A stretch of DNA of 64,000 bases, taken from contig NZ_OCMT01000002.1 of NCBI RefSeq assembly GCF_900215335.1, positions 62,001 through 126,000 of the forward strand. The letters are read 5' to 3'. Positions 61,180 to 64,000 of the stretch are shown here, piece after piece. The notes beneath the pieces are model-generated. The model was not told where the DNA came from. It saw only the letters and a program-made list of their open reading frames with translations, and searched no databases. The translations under genes and the position numbers were made by a program. The stretch is from Pedobacter xixiisoli. GTDB lineage: Bacteria > Bacteroidota > Bacteroidia > Sphingobacteriales > Sphingobacteriaceae. Each line of letters starts with the position of its first letter. Positions within the stretch are counted from its first letter, which is position 1.

Positions 61180-61719
61180 ATGGCGACTAAAACAAAAAAA
61201 CCAACCGGCAAGACCGGCAAAATGGAAGATTCAGAATTCCATGAATTTTTCGTAGACGAACTGAAAGATATCTACTGGGCAGAGAAACACCTGGCCACGG
61301 CATTGCCAAAAATGAAAAAGGCAGCTACCAGCACCGAACTTGCCGCTGCTTTCGAAAAGCATGCCGAGGAAACCAAACAGCATATTGCTACTTTGGAACA
61401 GGTATTTGAGCTTTTGGGTGAAAAGGCGACGGCCAAGAAATGTGACGCGATGGCCGGCCTTTTGGAAGAGGCTAACGGGATCATAGAAGATACCGATAAG
61501 TGTACGATGATCCGTGACGCAGGGCTGATCCTAGCTGCCCAGAAAGTGGAACATTACGAAATTGCCACCTACGGCACACTGAGGGTATTTGCAGAGAACA
61601 TGGGCCATACAGAAGTTATGGACCTGCTTGCCCAGACCCTGGAAAACGAAAAGGCAACAGATGTTGCCCTGACGAGCATTGCCGAAGGCTTTGTGAACGA
61701 ACAGGCCGCAAGCGAATAG
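61180..61719 (+). CDS. DUF892 (YciE/YciF-type ferritin-like) protein
   Basis: 179 aa from ATG 61180 (ATG 61156 would add 8 residues). After a basic start, FHEFFVDELKDIYWAEKHLATALPKM, then AFEKHAEETKQHIATLEQVFELLGEKATAKKCDAMAGLLEE, IRDAGLILAAQKVEHYEIATYGTL and AQTLENEKATDVALTSIA: the four-helix metal-binding fold with E/H residues at each helix. General stress protein. A damaged duplicate lies 1.7 kb downstream. Confidence 0.93.
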   Translation: MATKTKKPTGKTGKMEDSEFHEFFVDELKDIYWAEKHLATALPKMKKAATSTELAAAFEKHAEETKQHIATLEQVFELLGEKATAKKCDAMAGLLEEANGIIEDTDKCTMIRDAGLILAAQKVEHYEIATYGTLRVFAENMGHTEVMDLLAQTLENEKATDVALTSIAEGFVNEQAASE

Positions 61720-61745
61720 GATAAGGATAGGTTAAAACAAGGAAT

Positions 61746-61796
61746 AGAGCTACGTAATAGTGTAGCTCTTTCCATTGATGGGAATCACATCAATGG
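61746..61796 (+). terminator. tandem hairpins after the DUF892 gene
   Basis: AGAGCTAC / GTAGCTCT (61746-61753, 61762-61769) followed by TTT, then CCATTGATG / CATCAATGG (61772-61780, 61788-61796). Perfect stems of 8 and 9 bp. The first is a terminator; the second may be an additional stop or a site. Confidence 0.7.
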
Positions 61797-61908
61797 AACC
61801 TACAAGAAGTGATTGTTCTCCCTTACCTTTCCACGGGTTAACAGCTAAGGACCCTGGAGTTGACTATCACAAAAAAGTCCGAAGACTACTTGCCCAAAGC
61901 CTGAACCG

Positions 61909-62547
61909 TTAGTAAATGATATGGTTACGTACGGCAAAAGTGATCAACTGTGCGGTGTTCCGGCTCTTAGTCTTATCCAATAAACTTTGACGGTGACCTT
62001 CCACCGTCCGCTTGCTCAGGAACAGCTGCTCCGACATTTCCAGGTTTGTCCTGCCTTCGGCAATCAGTGCCAGTATCTCCAGTTCCCGTTCGGTAAAAAT
62101 TTTTCTATCGATCGGCGGAGCCTTTATATCTGTGCAGTCCCTTGACGATTCCAACAGCCTGGAAGAAATGCCCGAGCACAGATACTGCCTTCCGGCACTG
62201 GCACATTTCATGGCCACTAACAGTTCTTCATATAAGCATTCCTTGAGCAGGAACGCACTTGCCCCATGGGCAAAAGTCCGATGAACAAGCCCCAGATCAA
62301 ACTGGTCCGAGAGCACCAATACCTTTAGTGACGGTACAATGCCGAGTGCCCGTTGGATAATTTCCGGGCCATTTTCAGCCGACATGTCAGTAATGAGGAA
62401 CTGTGCATTTGTTTGGGGCAACAAATCTAGCGCCTCTTCAAACGTACTGGTTTCGATGACATGCGTGTCATCTGAGGTTCCAAGCAATAATGTTTTCAGG
62501 CCACTGCGAACTAACTGCTGTTGATCTGCTAAAATTATATTTACCAT
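61909..62547 (-). CDS. NarL/LuxR-family response regulator
   Basis: 212 aa from ATG 62547 (MVNIILADQQQLVRSGLKTLL). Receiver domain with D-Q replacing the usual acidic pair, then AQFLITDMSAENG (phospho-Asp), KVLVLSDQ, ASAFLLKECLYEEL. LuxR HTH at the C-terminus (FTERELEILALIAEGRTNLEMSEQLFLSKRTVEGHRQSLLDKTKSRN). No kinase adjacent. Confidence 0.93.
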   Translation of the reverse strand: MVNIILADQQQLVRSGLKTLLLGTSDDTHVIETSTFEEALDLLPQTNAQFLITDMSAENGPEIIQRALGIVPSLKVLVLSDQFDLGLVHRTFAHGASAFLLKECLYEELLVAMKCASAGRQYLCSGISSRLLESSRDCTDIKAPPIDRKIFTERELEILALIAEGRTNLEMSEQLFLSKRTVEGHRQSLLDKTKSRNTAQLITFAVRNHIIY

Positions 62548-62889
62548 ATCTTTTCCTAAAAAAATTAATTTGGGGTGAGCGTTTTGCCGGCATGAATGCA
62601 AGCTTGGTATAGCTAGCTATACCAAGCTTAAAACAAAAATTATATCCCATTGTTTTGAAATACACAGATAACCAATATATGGACCATATGTCAATAAAAC
62701 GCCTTGGTGAGTTAATTGAAAACAAAAAATTGTCTTTAGCCTTTACCTAAAGCTCAGTGCGAAAAGGCGGACATAGAATTTAGCCTATGTAAAGAATGCC
62801 TGCTTGAAAGAGCATATCATGTAGGTGCGCAAGTCAATTATGGAAAAGCGTTTAAGTTGCCCCTGTTAGAATAGAACTATTCAATCAAA
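62548..62889. other. gap with a small frame of uncertain nature
   Basis: About 340 bases. A 40-codon frame (62752-62872) reads QCEKADIEFSLCKECLLERAY and continues to VNYGKAFKLPLLE, with a Cys cluster; it has no ATG and I cannot identify it. Nothing else seen. Confidence 0.3.
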
Positions 62890-63020
62890 AACATAGCAGA
62901 ACTAAAACAAAGAAACCACCGTCGAGATCGGCAAAATGGAAGGTTCAAAATTCCAAGAATTTTCGTAGATGAATTAAAAGATATCTTCTGTGCACAGAAA
63001 CACCGTGCCACAGCCAGTAC
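62890..63020 (+). pseudogene. decayed duplicate of the DUF892 gene start
   Basis: Bases 62890-63020 align with the first ~125 bases of the intact gene at 61180: ACTAAAACAAAGAAACCACC, GCAAAATGGAAGGTTC, ATTTTCGTAGATGAATTAAA and GATATCTTCTGTGCACAGAA all have counterparts. The ATG has become ATA and small indels shift the frame. The rest of the gene is absent. Confidence 0.75.
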
Positions 63021-63179
63021 TACTATCTCTTAATTTTACTCAGATTGTATCATAAATTTCTAACAACCAAAAAAGATATGTTAATTTCAGCGTCTTTAGC
63101 CAGTCCAGTGCTGCACTTTATCAACAAGTAGTTGTATTGCGAGCTATCAATCCATTAACGGATTAATTTCGGTCATGTT

Positions 63180-63701
63180 TTAATCTAATTCATCAATATC
63201 TGACAGAGAATGCTGTTCGGTTGGCAACAAACTCCGTTTAACTACAGAAAGTTGCCCGTTCAATTCCATCACTACCGCAAGTACATCTTCCATCCTATAC
63301 AAACGAAATTCCCGAATTGCGGCATACACCTCTTCCTTAGTCACAAATTCCTTTTCCATGTTTTTTTCGAGGAATTGGCCATCGTAAAACATTAGCGTCG
63401 GCTTAGTATTGATCACCTGTTCCATAGTTTTCGATCGCTGTGCAAAAAATGCCAATGCATACTGCAAGCTGATGATAATAATTAACGCAATAGCCCCATC
63501 GATTAAAACTGTTTTTCCAAGGATCATGGATGACAAAGTAGAACCTAAGGTAACCGTGACTACGAAATCAAAGGCGGTAAGCTTGGCCAAGGTGCGTTTT
63601 CCCGAAATACGTATGAACAGAAATGCCGTTAGAAAAGATATGGAGGCGCATATCAATACGTTTAGGCTACTCTCCCAATCTTTAAATAGTAATGTTTCCA
63701 T
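63180..63701 (-). CDS. DUF421 (YetF-like) membrane protein
   Basis: 173 aa. Three TM helices (SLNVLICASISFLTAFLFIRIS, FDFVVTVTLGSTLSSMILG, AIALIIIISLQYALAFFAQ), the motif GKRTLAKLTAFDFVVTVTLGS, and a C-terminal cytoplasmic domain (KPTLMFYDGQFLEKNMEKEFVTKEEVYAAIREFRLYRMEDVLAVVMELNGQLSV). Diagnostic for DUF421. Confidence 0.93.
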   Translation of the reverse strand: METLLFKDWESSLNVLICASISFLTAFLFIRISGKRTLAKLTAFDFVVTVTLGSTLSSMILGKTVLIDGAIALIIIISLQYALAFFAQRSKTMEQVINTKPTLMFYDGQFLEKNMEKEFVTKEEVYAAIREFRLYRMEDVLAVVMELNGQLSVVKRSLLPTEQHSLSDIDELD

Positions 63702-63748
63702 ACTAGACTAACATTGCTTTGCTTTAAATGTTTCTCTATAGACAGGAA

Positions 63749-63877
63749 TTAGCCCGTCTGCAGGGTTCCCGGGAGTCCCATGTCTGACGCCACAGCAATA
63801 CTACCGATCAGTACCGCCAGAAAGATCAGCTGGCCCGCTCGATCAGCCAATGGTAGGGCTCTCATAAAAATGTCCAT
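63749..63877 (-). CDS. possible 42-aa membrane peptide
   Basis: MDIFMRALPLADRAGQLIFL followed by a hydrophobic segment and a short tail, stop at 63749. One TM helix. 48 bases before the DUF421 start on the same strand, so it may be cotranscribed, but there is no other support. Confidence 0.35.
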   Translation of the reverse strand: MDIFMRALPLADRAGQLIFLAVLIGSIAVASDMGLPGTLQTG

Positions 63878-64000
63878 TTTTGGGAACTCGGTTCATGTTC
63901 CTAAATGTTAGCCCGCTAATAATTTAAACATAAAAATGTTTTGTTCTCAACGATATCATTTTCTCGCAGGGGCAAATCAAAGATTAGGTAGTGCTCGCAG

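Overview
The window reads as a chromosomal segment of a Bacteroidota bacterium, most likely from the Sphingobacteriaceae (Pedobacter/Sphingobacterium-like). The grounds are a sigma/FecR/SusC/SusD cluster, a CTnDOT-type (Bacteroidetes) tra cluster with RteC-family regulators, an Hc1-type histone-like protein, and promoters of the Bacteroidota TTG-N19/22-TAnnTTTG type. No rRNA, tRNA or CRISPR array was seen.

Layout. 1-11.6 kb (minus strand): a probable metal (zinc-type) acquisition cluster. It holds a His-rich small membrane protein, a TonB-dependent receptor, a DUF4876 lipoprotein, a DUF6850-type barrel, a lipoprotein, an APC permease, a COG0523 GTPase, a DUF3299-like periplasmic protein, a second small His/Cys protein and an ABC permease cut by the window edge. 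Two near-identical palindromes, one before the first gene and one before the GTPase, suggest one metalloregulator controls it. 11.6-13.2 kb: a truncated gene and the terminal-repeat relic of an IS21-like element. 13.2-15.2 kb (plus): a TIR-domain protein overlapping an unrecognised partner, a candidate two-gene defence module. 15.2-16.3 kb (minus): a three-gene operon with an XRE regulator. 16.4-29.4 kb (minus): a compact conjugation cluster (TraE, F, G, three TraI-like paralogues, J, K, L, M, accessory proteins, histone-like protein, two RteC homologues) with no TraN, relaxase, coupling protein or integrase in the window.

29.6-34 kb (plus, with one minus gene): regulators (a Crp protein beside a perfect TGTGA-N6-TCACA site; a membrane LytTR protein beside a 13-nt direct repeat), two degenerate Crp-like proteins, a MauE-like membrane protein and a DUF6520-type secreted peptide. 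34-44.6 kb (minus): TlpA-like lipoprotein, SusD, SusC, FecR and an ECF sigma factor. The FecR/sigma pair is split by an oppositely oriented SEFIR gene. The sigma gene has a roughly 250-nt leader that folds into a branched structure with a GNRA-capped arm, and its start codon lies inside a perfect 9-bp hairpin. This is the strongest candidate for an undescribed regulatory system in the window.

44.7-46.7 kb: small regulators, a CPBP protease and gene debris. 47.2-51.6 kb: a stressosome-like RsbR-RsbS-RsbT-RsbX operon continuing into a histidine kinase with a degenerate RsbT-like N-terminus and a response regulator, so output may run through a two-component relay instead of sigma-B. 51.8-63.9 kb: general stress and housekeeping-type genes (DUF4385, DUF1810, PAS histidine kinase, cold-shock protein, ECF sigma, response regulators, EamA exporter, AlkB, iron-permease-like protein, SemiSWEET, DUF892, DUF421), mixed with decaying copies: a flavin reductase, a response regulator and a DUF892 duplicate.
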